Positions 12,398-23,793 of a stretch of 64,000 nt of DNA are shown one piece after another (the stretch's first letter is position 1; every line of letters begins with the position of its first letter). Made by a program: the position numbers and the translations under genes. Source of the stretch: Tricholoma matsutake (Eukaryota; Basidiomycota; Agaricomycetes; Agaricales; Tricholomataceae); the NCBI GenBank assembly GCA_026075535.2, contig AP026546.1:8928001-8992000 (forward strand). Direction: 5' to 3'. The notes beneath the pieces are model-generated. The model was given only the letters and a program-made list of their open reading frames with translations. It was not told where the DNA came from and did not search any database.

Positions 12398-13351
12398 TCA
12401 TCTCCCCACTTGATCAACCTCCATTGCCTCTGCTGGTGCTGCTGACTCCATAACTATAGGTGTCACTGCCATGGCCGGTGGCTGTGCCCTCGGAGCTTGC
12501 ACCTGAGGTGCCTTTCCTTTCTCGGACTTTCCTCCTGATGACTTTCCAAATTTACTACTTCCGTACATCAACTTTGACTCCGCCTGTTCCTGCCGATATT
12601 GCCGGTCAAGGTGCATTGCCCAATTATACCACTCATCCAACTTCTCTGACATAGAAGGTAGTCAGTAGATAGACTTGAATAAAGAGGGATTTAATCCTGC
12701 TTTCAAAAACTCTACCAACGCGGCTTCTCCCATGTCTGTTTGTGAAGCTTCTGCTTTGAACTGCAAAATAAATTCATCCGCTGTTAAGGAACCTTGGCGC
12801 ATGGTCTTTAATTTAGCATTGGCTGTCGCCTTTGGATTAGGGTCTCCAAACTGTGCCTCCAATCTCTCCAGAAATTCCTTGAAGGTTGCAAAAGGTTTAT
12901 TTCCCATGGCAATTTGATTAATAGCCTCATTTCTCCAGAACTGTGCTTTCCCCCCCTGAATGTATGAGAGAGCAAACATAATCCTAGACTCGGCTGTACA
13001 AAACTCGGGCTTCCTCCCATGGATGTACAATACTATAGAGCTGATGAAGGATTTTGTATTCTCCATGGTACCGTCAAAGATTTGTGGGGGCGCATACTTA
13101 GGTAAGTGCGCTTTTCCATTTCCAGATTTCTCCACTGTCTCATCCTCCTGCGATATCCACTCCACCATCTCCTCCATCTCATCATCTCTTTCTCCTGTCG
13201 TCTCTGGCTGTACTTCCACTTGTCTGGGCTGTGATGCTGCCAATACTGACACTAATTGCAACATTTGCACTGTGAGTGCATTAATTTTCACCTCTAGTGC
13301 TGGTATGGGAACAGGATTAGGACCGGGATTAGAAGTTGAAGGTTTGGACAT
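12398..13351 (-). pseudogene. Copy A gag
   Basis: Starts at ATG 13351 and matches the 317-residue gag of copy B. The core capsid-like stretch includes FDGTMENTKSFISSI and LSYIQGGKAQFWRNEA. A TGA near 12659 breaks it where copy B has CGA (SIYRLPS). The first terminator at 12398-12400 is a TGA shared with copy B, and the CCHC knuckle CFNCGQLGHISKYC follows it. Confidence 0.85.
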
Positions 13352-13824
13352 AATTGTAGAATCTGTGATGAATCACTTCTTTGACAAATTCAAAATTTTT
13401 CTTCGAGACCTCTCCAAACGTTTATGGGTCACGTGATAAGGTTCGTCGAGGTTCGTCAATGGTTCGTCATTTGTCGAGCGCCTATTTTGACACTTCGGAT
13501 CAACAACCCTTCCAACAGTGCCTGATCTCGGAGATATCACTGAATTCGGCTTGTAACTAAAATAGTCGTCCAAATAGAGTGATGTAAATCGTAACTAAAC
13601 CAGATCTGATCAGTTGTCTGGTTGCAGCTGTCCTAATGACGAGTGCTGCCTCTCAATCACTGGCAGTCGCAATGTAAGGCAAGGGCTGGCATCGGCTTAT
13701 GAAAGAAAAGGTAGATTACGTATATACAAGTACTTCCGGCTCATGTGGAAAGGATGAGTAATCGGATGTGGTGCGGTGAAACAATGACATATGCGCAAGT
13801 AAGAGAAGGTGCACTGATATGGGA

Positions 13825-13835
13825 AGTTGTGTTCT
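13825..13835 (-). promoter_or_regulatory. Predicted self-priming site (PBS) of copy A
   Basis: Element-strand AGAACACAACT begins 2 nt after the 5' LTR. It is the exact complement of AGTTGTGTTCT inside the LTR (plus-strand 14013-14023). No TGG-initiated tRNA-type site is visible. This is the layout expected for Tf1-like self-priming. Confidence 0.7.
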
Positions 13836-13837
13836 TC

Positions 13838-14239
13838 TGTTAGGGCGACACCCACTATCTGCTAGCTAAGACCATGTGGGTTCTCTCTACAAGAAGGGGG
13901 CGGGATCCATGCTCATGATGGGGGAATTGATGGTTTTGATGCAAGGGGTTATTAATAGGTGAGTTTGTTGAGATAGGCCTTTCACACCAAAAATGTAGGT
14001 GGAATACCTAAGAGAACACAACTGGGGTCCCCTAGGCATATATTTAGGGTTTATATACTATGTTACATATATTGTACATTGTTGTTACCAACGCGCGCAT
14101 ACAGGCACATACATAGTGATTCGTGCGAAATAATATTCTCATGCTATCAAAGTGTAGCGTCATTTGGTGTAATGTAGTGTAATTCGACATAATAAAATGA
14201 AAATGAAATTTTATTAGGTAATGGGGCTGTTTCCTAACA
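13838..14239 (-). repeat. LTR of copy A (5' LTR in element orientation)
   Basis: 402 bp with a TATATAAA box on the element strand upstream of AGTTGTGTTCT, the predicted RNA start. Ends with CCTAACA next to the target duplication CCTTG. Confidence 0.93.
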
Positions 14240-15424
14240 CCTTGCAGTCTGGTATGTAGTGGCCATACTTTTGGCATTTGAGGCATCTTCTTGGTTCTGC
14301 TAGTTTTTTGCATACATCAGTGTATTTACCTTCAATGAATAGGCCTGCTTGGATTGTGTTATTGGCTGCATGTTGATCATTGAAGCCAAAGATGATGTGT
14401 GCTACCTTCTGGTTTTTGCTATGGAGGTGGGGCGGTTTGATATATTTCAAGAATGCAATTGTGTTACCTGGGAAAGAATTCTGCTATGACATAGTGCAGT
14501 TTGTTTTGTATGTTCGAGGTGCTGCCATAGTTTGCCATGAATATTTTTTGTACTTCTGTCTGCTTAATCCAGTGGCCTGCATCCATTGAGTTTAATTGGT
14601 ATAATACATTACCATTCCTTAGTTTTTTTTGGCCCAATGAATGTTGTGCCCAGGGGTTTATCAGCTGCTGCCATCCCCATGAGGTTGAGGGTAGTGTTTG
14701 CTTTCGCTACCAAGTCTTTTTCTGTAAGGCTTTTGAGTGCATTGTCAGTGGCATTTGGATCTTTTTGGATCATAACCTGCTTAACCATTAGTTCTCCCCT
14801 CACTACCATGGACTCGTGCACTGGTGGTACATGTTGCTGTATAATGTTTGCATATGTCACTATTTGGTATGTGATGTCAGGGGCAGTGGCTGCTGCATTT
14901 GTCTCATTGCTGTTTCTTTCTGATAGTTCTTGTGTTGCTTGTGCTAGCTGGTCAGCTGTTTCCTGAAACTCACTGTTAAAAGCCTCCATTTTACCTGTTA
15001 TTTCTTTTGCTGCCCCCATTACGTGTTTGATGGCATCACACATGGTTTCTATGTTGGTTGCAAAGGCTTCTAAGTGTTCCTGTAATTGTAGTTTGACCAT
15101 TGCTGTGATTTCATCTGCCATGCAGTGTGCCACTGCATCAGCCATGAGGATTGCAACTGCTTGTATTCCATCTGTCAAAGCCTTGGGCATTCTGACTGTG
15201 GTGGTTCCGAGCTGCAACAGAATGTGAGATAGAGTGAGAAGACCTTCTGGTTTACCTGGCAGTAGGTATTTCTTGGTCATGAGGAAGGCGATGGCTTCAT
15301 CTCTTGTCTGCACATCTGTGTTAGTAGCTTCTGTGTTTTCTAGGTCTTTTTGTGGTTTTCTAGCTGTTGTTGATGTGGTTTTTTGCCTCATTTGAGGTGG
15401 TGTCAAGGCAGGGGGTTGTGCCAT
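14240..15424 (-). pseudogene. LINE ORF1 (gag-like), N-terminal part
   Basis: The first ~270 residues (15424 to 14609) read openly. They are rich in Ala/Thr/Gln with long helical stretches, as in the nucleic-acid-binding ORF1 proteins of fungal LINEs. A frameshift follows. The reading then resumes near 14450 and ends in a CCHC knuckle (CLKCQKYGHYIPDC, a CX2CX4HX4C pattern) immediately before the LTR-element insertion at 14240. Family knowledge: ORF1 proteins coat LINE RNA. The remaining knuckles lie beyond the insertion at 7990-7860. Confidence 0.7.
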
Positions 15425-16399
15425 GTCTATGACTATGGTTTGTAGCTATGGAGTGATGTATTTTGATGCTATTCTATGCATTGTTTGGCCTCCTTCTCTC
15501 CTTCTCTGGTTTTTGCAAACTGTGGGAAGAATCAAGGTGGTGGCAGTACAAGATCAAGGAGTCCTCATCCATTGGCTTGAACAGTATATACATAGGTATT
15601 TTACTGAATGGTGTGCCTCAACACCATGTGTTTCCACCCTGCTGCCATGCTAATCCAGAATCCACTGGCTCTAACTACCTAGACATATGTGCTGAGGGCA
15701 TGCTAAGTTTGACAAGGTGGTGCTGGTGACAGAAGGGGTGGCATCTGCAGCTGTGATATAGACTTCATTTTTTTCATCCACTGAATTGTTGACAGGATAG
15801 CTATCTAGATGTGTCCCATCAGCATGATCTTTGAGAACAGAAGGCAGCTGAGAGTGCAAAATGCTCCTCACTGGTAAAGACACAAAATGTGCTCTTAGGA
15901 CAGGCCGCAAGACAAGTCTGTATTGGTGTCAAGTTATAGATGTGCTGGGTGCTGTGAGGAGCAAGAGAAATGAAAAGTTGTAAACCTGTCAACACAACTT
16001 GGCATGCACCCACATGGTCATGGTTTACTCATGTGATCTGTTTTCTAAAGGGTCGTATTGCTTGAGATCATACATCAAGTAGGATTGGACAGATCACATG
16101 AGGATATATATCATGGGTTCTAATCACAATCATGTCTGTGTTGCAAGTTTGTACTGCCATTGCTTGATGACCACCACTAAAATATATCCATTGTTCTCAG
16201 CTACTGCTGATAGCATGAATATGCAAACAAATTTTGTCTCCCCCTCAGTTCACTGGCAATGCCAAAATCAAGTGCCAATCATGTGCATTCCAAGGTGAAC
16301 AGGATGAGTTTCCTCAAAAACCAAATCTTCAGTACTATAAAACTTGTGGACTTGGGGGTGAGGGCCAATTCTGGCAGGTACAAGTCCTTATATTTTATG
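15425..16399. other. Spacer with one hairpin, no supported gene
   Basis: No ORF has support from motifs. Part may be the LINE 5' UTR. A perfect 14-bp inverted repeat, CTCATGTGATCTGT (16028-16041) and ACAGATCACATGAG (16089-16102), could form a hairpin with a 47-nt loop. Confidence 0.5.
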
Positions 16400-17199
16400 A
16401 TCTATAATCAAATAATGGTAAATACCTGACAATATTTGGTAATAAAAAACCCAATAGTATGCAAAGAAATAAAAAATATTAAATCAGCTCAAGAAGCTGA
16501 TCAGAATGATATATAAAACATAAAATACAGGATATAAATGTTATATTTAGCCCTAATAAATAATACCCAATAGTGGAAACCATTATGTTAATGATGCATC
16601 AATGATATTCTGTTCTATTACAAGTTAAACATTAAGGAAGATATAGCTTATTTTCATTAATAACAAATAATAACAAATATATAATAATATCTCTTGATTC
16701 TGTTCCAGCAATGTGGATTTTTGTTGAACCATTTTCCACCAAGGTCACCTAGTAATGATTGGCATAGCATTAGCATTTTGAATATGGTTTCCATTCCTAT
16801 GATACCTCCACTACTCTGTTCTCCACTGGTCTCTGACCTAACTTGGCTCTTTAGTATTTAACCTATTTACTTCTGTTTGTATTCTTTGGTTCATAAAGCA
16901 ACCAAGTTTACCCATCCCAATCTCTAGTCTCCTCTCCTGTCTCAGACTTCCTCTTGAACTCTGATATTCTTACATTTACCTTTGTCTTGAAATTAGACAC
17001 TGACAAGGTGAAGGGCACAATTTCTTATAAGTTGAAGCCAAGTCCTCTCTGATACACCATCCAATATGAGTCTGACAGATTTCCACCCTCAAGTTCAGCA
17101 CTTAACAATAATGGTCTAATAGTATACAACATTGTTTATATAAGAACTGACTGAAATAATAAATTGAAACCATACAAACAAGGCCAAATAATTCCAAAT
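16400..17199. other. Very AT-rich spacer
   Basis: No coding signal. Sporadic GTTAAA and CAAATAATA words resemble pieces of the satellite that follows, so this may be a more decayed part of the same array. Confidence 0.45.
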
Positions 17200-18640
17200 G
17201 AGATTTCAATAATGGGCCAACAATATATCTTTTTATTTCAAGTTAAATAAAACAAATGGGACAAGAATTGAGTGAGATACAGCATTTTTGATGATTTAAT
17301 AACAAATATAAACATCCTTTGTTAGCACACTTAAATCAGATAATGTACAAACAGTATATATTTTATTTGCGGGTTAAATCAGTTGGATTAAAGAAGAACT
17401 AACTGAGATACCACAAACAATGCCAAACAATACCAAACATGATCTCAATGAATGGGCCAATAATGTATCTTCTTATTCCAAGTTAAATAAAACAAATTGG
17501 CCAAAAATTGACCAAGATACAGCATTTTGATAATTTAACAAATAAAGATAAACAATTTTGTCAACATAGTATAAAATGCCCAAGCTACATACCCTTCTAC
17601 GAGTTAAACTCAATTGAATTAGAACTGGCTCTGATATAGTCTTTTTGATCTGCTTGATATATTAACAAATAATAGCAAACATCTGTAAATATCCTTTAAG
17701 GATAGACCAAGAGTATCTTTTTATTTTCAAGTTAAATCATCCAAAATGGAGAGATACTATATTTAGGCATGACAACAATGTCAAACAATACCAAATACTC
17801 TTCTGATGATTGGCCAATGATGGGCCAATAGTGTATCTTCTTATTCCAAGTTAAATAAAACAAATCAGCCAAGAAATGGGGAAGATACAGTATTTTGATG
17901 ATTTAACAATTAAAGATAAACAACCTGTGTCAGTGTAAAGTGCCCAAGCTACACCCTTCTAAATGTTAAATAAACTCAAGTGAGTTAAAACCAGCTCTGA
18001 TATCATCTTTTTGATTTTTTGATATATGAACAAATAATGCCAAATATTTGTAAGTATCTTTTAATAATAGACCAACAGTATACTTTTTATCTTGCAAGTT
18101 AAATCATCCAAAATGGATGAAAACTGAAGGAGATACTATATTTAGCCATGACAACAATACCAAACAATGCCAAACACCCTCCCAATGATTGGCCAATAAT
18201 GTATCTTCTCATTACAAGTTAAATAAAAATTGAGCAAGATACAGTATTTTGATAATCTAACAAACAAATATAAACAACTTTTGTTAGCACAGGGTAAAGT
18301 GTCCAAGTTACATACCCTTCCACAAGTTAAATAAACTCAATTGAGTAAAAACTGGCTCTGATATAGTTATTTTGATCTTTTTGATCTATAAACAAACAAT
18401 CCCAAATACTTGTAAATATTTCCCAATGATAGACCAACTGCATACTTTTCATTTCCAAGTTAAATTGTGCAAATTGGATGAAAACTGAAGGAGATACTAT
18501 ATTTAGCCATGACAACAATACCAAACAATCCCAAGTACTCTCCCGATGACTGGCCAATGATGTACTTTCCCATCTGTAGTTAAATGAACCTAATCGGACA
18601 AGAAATGAGTGAGATACAAGACTTGGGGGAGAAGTCGATA
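17200..18640. repeat. ~370-bp satellite with two ~185-bp halves
   Basis: The word AAGTTAAATAAAACAAAT recurs near 17243, 17480 and 17849, with diverged versions near 18219 and 18580. A sister word AAGTTAAATCATCC recurs near 17729 and 18098, with a diverged copy near 18458. Spacing is about 360-370 bp within each series. Both halves share a CCAATGATRGRCCAA start and a GAGATAC..TATTT segment, so the array is a dimeric, higher-order repeat of a ~185-bp ancestor. AT-rich, no coding potential. Confidence 0.75.
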
Positions 18641-18959
18641 TTTGGTGCATGTGATAAGTTTAGGGCGCCCCCAAAGTATCATCAAATTTCAAAATTTCAA
18701 TACAAAGTTTGTAACTGATCAATAATAGTTTGTAATGAAACTATCAATAACAGTTTGTAATGGATTTACTGCAGGTTACCGGTAATTTAGATAGCCAGAT
18801 GAAAATTTTCCTTTTATACTCGAAATCCGCGTCTCAGCTAATTTTTCAGTCCCACGGTTAGTAAAGTCAGTAATTTCTGTAATGGTTGCACAGAACTTAC
18901 TGACCGTGGGGAAAAAGGAAATGTTTTTCTTATACCACTGAATTTTTCCTCGATTCCCG
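18641..18959. other. Spacer, no gene seen
   Basis: Contains three copies of AGTTTGTAA(T/C) within 18700-18765 (TTTGTAACTGAT, TTTGTAATGAAA, TTTGTAATGGAT). No coding or element signal. Confidence 0.4.
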
Positions 18960-19712
18960 GTATGAGGAACGAGTCTTACTTAACATTGTTAAGGACTCGT
19001 AACCATGCACAACAAAGAAACTGGAGAAGCAGCAGGCCAAGGATGGGCCAAAGTGACATGCAGCTGGCAAAGATAGGGCACCCAGTGACATTCTGACACT
19101 TACATGGAGCACAATCATCTTAGCCATCAAGGAGAACAATGACAGCAGATTTGAGCTCCACAATATCATCACACTTGAGAGTGACAAGACCATACCAATG
19201 CCACCACCCTTACATCAACATCTCAATATTGCACAAGAGATTGAAAGATTGAAAGATTTATCTACAGCAAATGTACATATATGACACATTATAATCAGTT
19301 AGAACAATACCTACATCACTTCTTAGATCTGGCAAGTGATCCTGAAGAAACATCCTGGGACCAAATTAACACAGAAGCAAGTATATACATATTGGGCCCA
19401 CCTGCATGAAGCAACTTGGAGACCAAGTTACATCTGCGATCAAGCTTTTGGAGCACATCGATGACATCAACATTGAAATAATTCCTGCTCCTACTGAAGC
19501 CAGGATTTTGTCACTTGCTTTTGGGTTCAAGAATATCTTGGCCAACTTTGGTGAAGACCAGTGTGAGATTGCAATGGATTCCACATGTAAGCAAGATTTA
19601 AACTGATTGACAATATTATCAGTATCCTTATGATATTTTGAAGGGAAAACAAATGCCTTGAGCTACAAATTATATGCTGTTGATGACCAGGCACTTCCAC
19701 TTGCATTCACAT
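18960..19712 (+). pseudogene. MULE-type transposase relic, truncated by element D
   Basis: A fragmented plus-strand reading resembles fungal Mutator-like transposases as I know them. A segment near 19375-19440 reads VYTYWAHLHEATWR. The frame then shifts to a stretch with LAFGFKNILANFG and EIAMDSTCK (19500-19590), near the family's first catalytic aspartate (DSTWK type). A last piece reads ALSYKLYAVDDQALPLAFTFI. The text stops at 19712, exactly where element D integrase begins on the other strand. Several stops and frameshifts; clearly dead. Domain assignment is by motif memory only. Confidence 0.55.
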
Positions 19713-20558
19713 TCATACTTGTTCTCCAACTTTGAATGGTTCGTATCGCCCTTTCATTTGGGTGGCCATAGCCTGTCTGGCTAGTTCGTGTGCGGCAAGA
19801 GCTTCCCTTCTCGCAGAGAGAAGTTCTTGGATTCTCTGTTTGGCGGCCGGCACGTTCGTCTTTTCGTATGGGGTGGGGATAGCACGTGGTTGATATCCCA
19901 TCATTAAGTAAAACAGCAAGTGTTTTACTGCAGAGTGCATCTTCTGGTTGTGTGCGAATTCTGCTGTTGGGAGATAATGCTCCCAATCCTTGGGTTTGTT
20001 CGAACAGAACATGTGGAGGTAAACCTCTAGCTCTTGGTTTACTTGCTCCGTTTCTCCGTCGGTCTGGGGGTGATAGGCGGTGCTCATGGATAGCTTAATC
20101 CCGAGCAGTCGTCCGAGTTCTCGGAAGAGTTTGGACGCGAATCGAGGGTCTCTGTCTGAGATGATTCTTCCGGGGAGTCCAAATCTTGTGTATACATGGC
20201 ACAGGTAAAGGTCTGCAGTGCCAAGTGCGTTGATAGTCTTCGCGCAAGGGATAAAAATTACCCCCTTCATAAGACCATGGTCTACCACGACCATGATTGA
20301 GTCAAATCCATTTATCACGGGCAAGTCCATGATAAAATCTGTCGTTACCAGCTCGAATGGTCTGCTGGCGTCGGATGATATCGGTGTCGGTGGTGGGGTC
20401 ATCGGGTGTGTATTCACTTTCATTTGCTGGCATTTTGCGCAGCCTTTGATGTACTTCTTGATGAAGTTGGCCATTCCTGGCCACCAGTAGTCTCGTCAGA
20501 TCAGTTCGATCATCTGCCATTGTCCAGGGTGTCCTGTCGTGATGCTATCATGGTATTT
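19713..20558 (-). pseudogene. Element D integrase (partial)
   Basis: The zinc-binding half ends with CAKCQQMK. The DDE core follows: TDFIMDLPVING, IISDRDPRFASK and the glutamate in QTDGETEQVNQELE. The C-terminal part runs through MATQMKGRYEPFKVGEQV and stops at the truncation. A TGA near 20497-20499 interrupts an RRDYWW-type motif. Family role: inserts element cDNA into the host genome. Confidence 0.8.
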
Positions 20559-21668
20559 TCATATGATCACTCGGCAGAGGGTTTCGTCCTGTGGCACGTA
20601 GCATCTGTCTTTGAAAAAGAGCAGGCCGTCTTTGAATCTCCAGTCCTCCAATGCAGACTTGATTGGGGGAGTTCCATTGTTTTTCAGGGCTCGTAAAGCA
20701 TCATTTACGAGGTCATCCTTCATTATTGCTGAGACCAGGGCTCCCTGGAGCTCAGTGTCGATCGTTTTGATGAACAGTTCGTCAGCGAGGATGGTCTTGT
20801 CCTTGTTATCGGTGTCTTCTTCAGCTATGTGATCTGCTCTCCTCGATAGGGCATCAGATTGTACCATCTGTGATCTGGGTACGTGTTGTAGCTTCAGGTC
20901 GAATTGTGACAGGTAGATGGCCCATCTAGCCTGTCGTCGGTTCAGTTTCTGTGGCTGACGGAAGTATGTCAGGTTCTTGTGATCGAACAATACCGTCACA
21001 GGGAACGGCGTCCCCTGTAGGTAGTGTCTCCATGTCTCTAGTGCTCAGATCACTCCCAGTAGTTCCCTGTCATATATCTCATAATTTCTTTCAGCTTTGT
21101 TGAAAGAATGCGAGATATAGCCGCATGGGTGCCAGTCTCCATTGGCGTCCTGTTGTCTGAGTACTGCGCCTGTCGCGAATTTTGAGGCATCAGATTCTAC
21201 CACAAATGGTTTCGTTGCATCTGGCATCAGCAGTACTGGGGTTTCGTTGAATTTCCTTTTTAGTGCATCGAATGACTGCTGGCAGTCATTCGTCCATTCG
21301 AATTTCTGGTTCTTCTTCTTCAAGTCATTCAGTGGTCTGGCCAGATCCATGAAGTGTCCGATGAATCATCGATAGAAGTTTCCGAATCCTAGGAAGGATC
21401 TTACATCCTTCACTGTCCTTGGTGTGGGCCAGTCCTTGATCCCAGCCAGTTTCGTGTTGTCCATTGCAAGTTCATTGGGTCTGACGATCATGCACAAGAA
21501 CTCGACTTCCTGTACGTTGAATTTGCACTTCTCTACTCTCAGGTAGAGATCGCATTGTCGTAGTCATTTGAGGACCCTTTCGGTCCTTATCTGGTGTTCT
21601 TCTTCCATCTTCAAGAAGATCAGGATGTCGTCCATATAGATGACGAGCCATCCTTCATCTAGCATATC
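20559..21668 (-). pseudogene. Element D reverse transcriptase C-terminus and RNase H
   Basis: Includes [18 protein letters not shown] (RNase H start), then VLFDHKNLTYF and DALSRRADHI. TGA stops at 20559-20561 and 21045-21047 replace an arginine expected from relatives; another near 21366 falls in an NFYRRFI-type motif. Parts between 21350 and 21668 read only with interruptions. Confidence 0.75.
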
Positions 21669-22367
21669 TCAGAAGAGATTGTTCATCATGGCCTGGAATG
21701 TTGCCAGTGAGTTGCACAGCCCAAAGAACATCACCATTGGCTCGAATAGCCCCCAGTTAGTCTTGAATGCTGCCTTCCACTCGTCTCCTTTCTTTATCCA
21801 TACGTTATGATATCCCCATCGAATATCAAGTTTCGTGAAAAATCTTGCTCCCTTCAGCTTGTCCAAGAGGTCTCCGATCAGTGGCAGGGGGTAGTTGTTC
21901 CGGATCGTTCCTTCATTCAGATAGCAATAGTCCTGGCAAGGTCGTAGAGCGTTGGAGTCCTTCTTTGACACGAAGAAGAACAGGGATGCCATGGGTGATT
22001 TCGACGGTCAGATGTATCCTTTCTCCAGGTTTTCATCTAGAAACTCATTGAGTTTCTCTTGTTCTTTTGGCGTCAATGGGTAGACTTTGCAATCCTTCGG
22101 TACAAAGCCTTCCTTCAGGTCGATTGCATGATCCCACGGTCTTGATTCCGGGAATTGTTTGGATGCAGCTTTCTCGAATACCTGTCTGTACTTCTGGTAT
22201 TCCGGTGGCAGTAAGTCGTCCAGGGTCCATTGGCTAGTCTCTTTTCCCTCCTCTTGCTCATGCGCTAGTTGTTGGGATATGGATGTCTTTGCTCTGATCC
22301 ATATGTCCGAGTTGAGTAGGTACCATGGGGAGCCCTTGCCTTTCGTGAGCCTGCTGATCGTGTTCAT
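21669..22367 (-). pseudogene. Element D reverse transcriptase N-terminus
   Basis: Contains [36 protein letters not shown] and [18 protein letters not shown]. It ends at a TGA (21669-21671) in an NLFRDM-type motif. The TGA at 22008-22010 sits at the arginine of a GYIRPSKSP motif, the same codon that is TGA in copies A and B. Confidence 0.8.
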
Positions 22368-22858
22368 TTTTCGGATGTATCTGTATGTTGGTTCTCAATG
22401 TTCCTCTGTCAGGGGCAGTTCTATGGCTGGTCCAAATAGGCCGATGACTGGTTCGCCTCATATGTATGCAATCAGTATTGAGTTGTCCTCAATTACATCT
22501 CATTCGGGGTCGGTTCCATCGCTCGTATTTCCATGCCGGTATCTGCCAGTAGTTCTTCATCGGGTACCTCTTTGACCTTTACCTGAGGGGGGGTCTCCCT
22601 GGGCATAGGTATTTCAGCGTTGATGGTACCGCGATCTGGAGTCCTATAATCGTGGGTCAGGGTAGTCTGTTGTCGAGGGTAGTTTATCCTGTTTCGTAGT
22701 GTCATTTTCACATTCCTTTTGCCAGTGCTTCCCTCCCCTGTGGAGGTTAGCAGTTCCTTCATCCTTTGCACAATTCGTTGTGCCCTGTCACATTCCTTGT
22801 TTTTGCCCTTTTCCAGTTGTTTCTTCTTCTGGTTTTCTCAGGTCTTGGCGACAGCACG

Positions 22859-23695
22859 TCATGCTGCTTCAAGGTCTCTGGCTTGTTTAGGGGTGTTGCT
22901 GCTCCTGGTCTTTGCGACAGCTATCTGGATGGAATTTAGTTCTTTTACTTTCTTTTCTGAAAGCCTTTCTCTTGTTTTTGCCACAGCCAATCGGGCTCGG
23001 GCAAGGCTCCTTTCTTTTTCTTCGGCGACCCTTTCTCTCATCTTTGCCACGGCTAGTGGTACTTGGGCAAGGTTTCTCTCCTTCTCTTCAGAGAGTCTTT
23101 TTCTTGTTTTTGCCACAGCTGATCTGGCTCGGGCAAGGCTCTTCTCTTTCTCTTCAGAGAGCCTCTGTCTTGTTTTGGCCACGATGCGTCGAATTCGTGC
23201 TAGTTTGTCATCAGGTGCTTCCCTTTCAGTGTCGACCCTGGGGAGCTTTAGGGTGTTCAGGAGTGTTCGTTTGGCTCTTCTTGTCTTCTCCAAGATCTGT
23301 TGGATTTGAGCCCATTGTTCTTCGTCTCGGAACTCAAGAGTTCCTTTCTTCCAATCAATAATCAGGTTCACCTCCTGTAGCCATGACAGGCCTAGGATCA
23401 CCGATTCCTTGCCTAGTCCGGTGACTAGGTATTTCATTGGGGAGCTCCATCCATTGATGTGGAGCCTTCCCTTCACGTATCTCGTGATTGTTACCTGCCT
23501 GTTCAGGGTTCCATCTATGTTTGTGGCCCGGATGGTATAGCCTAAGGGATACGTCTTGATCCCTTCTTGTTCGACAAATTTTGAGTCAATAAAGACTCCT
23601 CCTGCTCCAGAGTCGAGGAGTGCATTCGTTGCGACATCTTTCCCATTGTCTGACTCAGCTACCCAAATAGACAGGTGCATAGATTGTCTATTCAT
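22859..23695 (-). pseudogene. Element D protease with 22-residue repeat linker
   Basis: The aspartic protease motif ALLDSGAGGVFID lies near the start, followed by VILGLSWLQEVNLIIDW. Downstream, between protease and reverse transcriptase, lies a tandem repeat of 22 residues built on VAKTRERLSEEKE plus a LARAR segment. It is present about four times with a fifth start (about 23185-22875, 66-bp DNA period). It is highly charged and probably helical. Interrupted by a TGA after the repeats. Confidence 0.75.
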
Positions 23696-23793
23696 GGTAG
23701 CTAAGAGTACAGACCCTAGGGAGACTACAGCGGTGACTGGTGTCGTATCAGGCCACTGTTCTAAAAACCCAATTCCTCCAAGAGGTTAAGGGC

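Larger units (their letters stand above)
8020..14239 (-). mobile_element. Ty3-type chromovirus copy A (sushi/Tf1-like)
   Basis: Full-length LTR retrotransposon on the minus strand. It has two ~402-bp LTRs that begin TGTTAG; the outer end at 14239 reads CTAACA on the plus strand and the inner LTR end reads CCAACA. A perfect 5-bp target duplication CCTTG lies at 8015-8019 and 14240-14244. Order along the element: gag, protease, reverse transcriptase, RNase H, integrase, chromodomain. It is closely related to copy B at 41132-47375. Several CGA-to-TGA stops break it. It inserted into LINE ORF1, so it is younger than the LINE. Confidence 0.95.
3265..15424 (-). mobile_element. Decayed LINE (non-LTR retrotransposon), split by copy A
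   Basis: A two-ORF LINE reads from about 15424 down to about 3265. ORF1 has a helical N-terminal region and CCHC knuckles. ORF2 has an endonuclease, reverse transcriptase, RNase H and a C-terminal CX2CX8HX4C knuckle. A run of eight T on the plus strand at about 3266-3273 (A-run on the element strand) is a plausible 3' tail, giving the lower boundary. The 5' end is placed only at the ORF1 start; any 5' UTR above 15424 is not delimited. A 6.2-kb LTR element (8020-14239) interrupts ORF1. Many frameshifts and stops make it inactive. No target duplication was identified. Confidence 0.8.

Noticed and set aside
15671..15910. 79-codon minus-strand ORF as a LINE upstream gene
   Set aside because: No motif, separated from ORF1 and not distinguishable from chance.
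22719..23361. Leu/Ser-rich plus-strand ORFs opposite element D
   Set aside because: Antisense of the 22-residue repeat; periodicity inherited from the coding strand.
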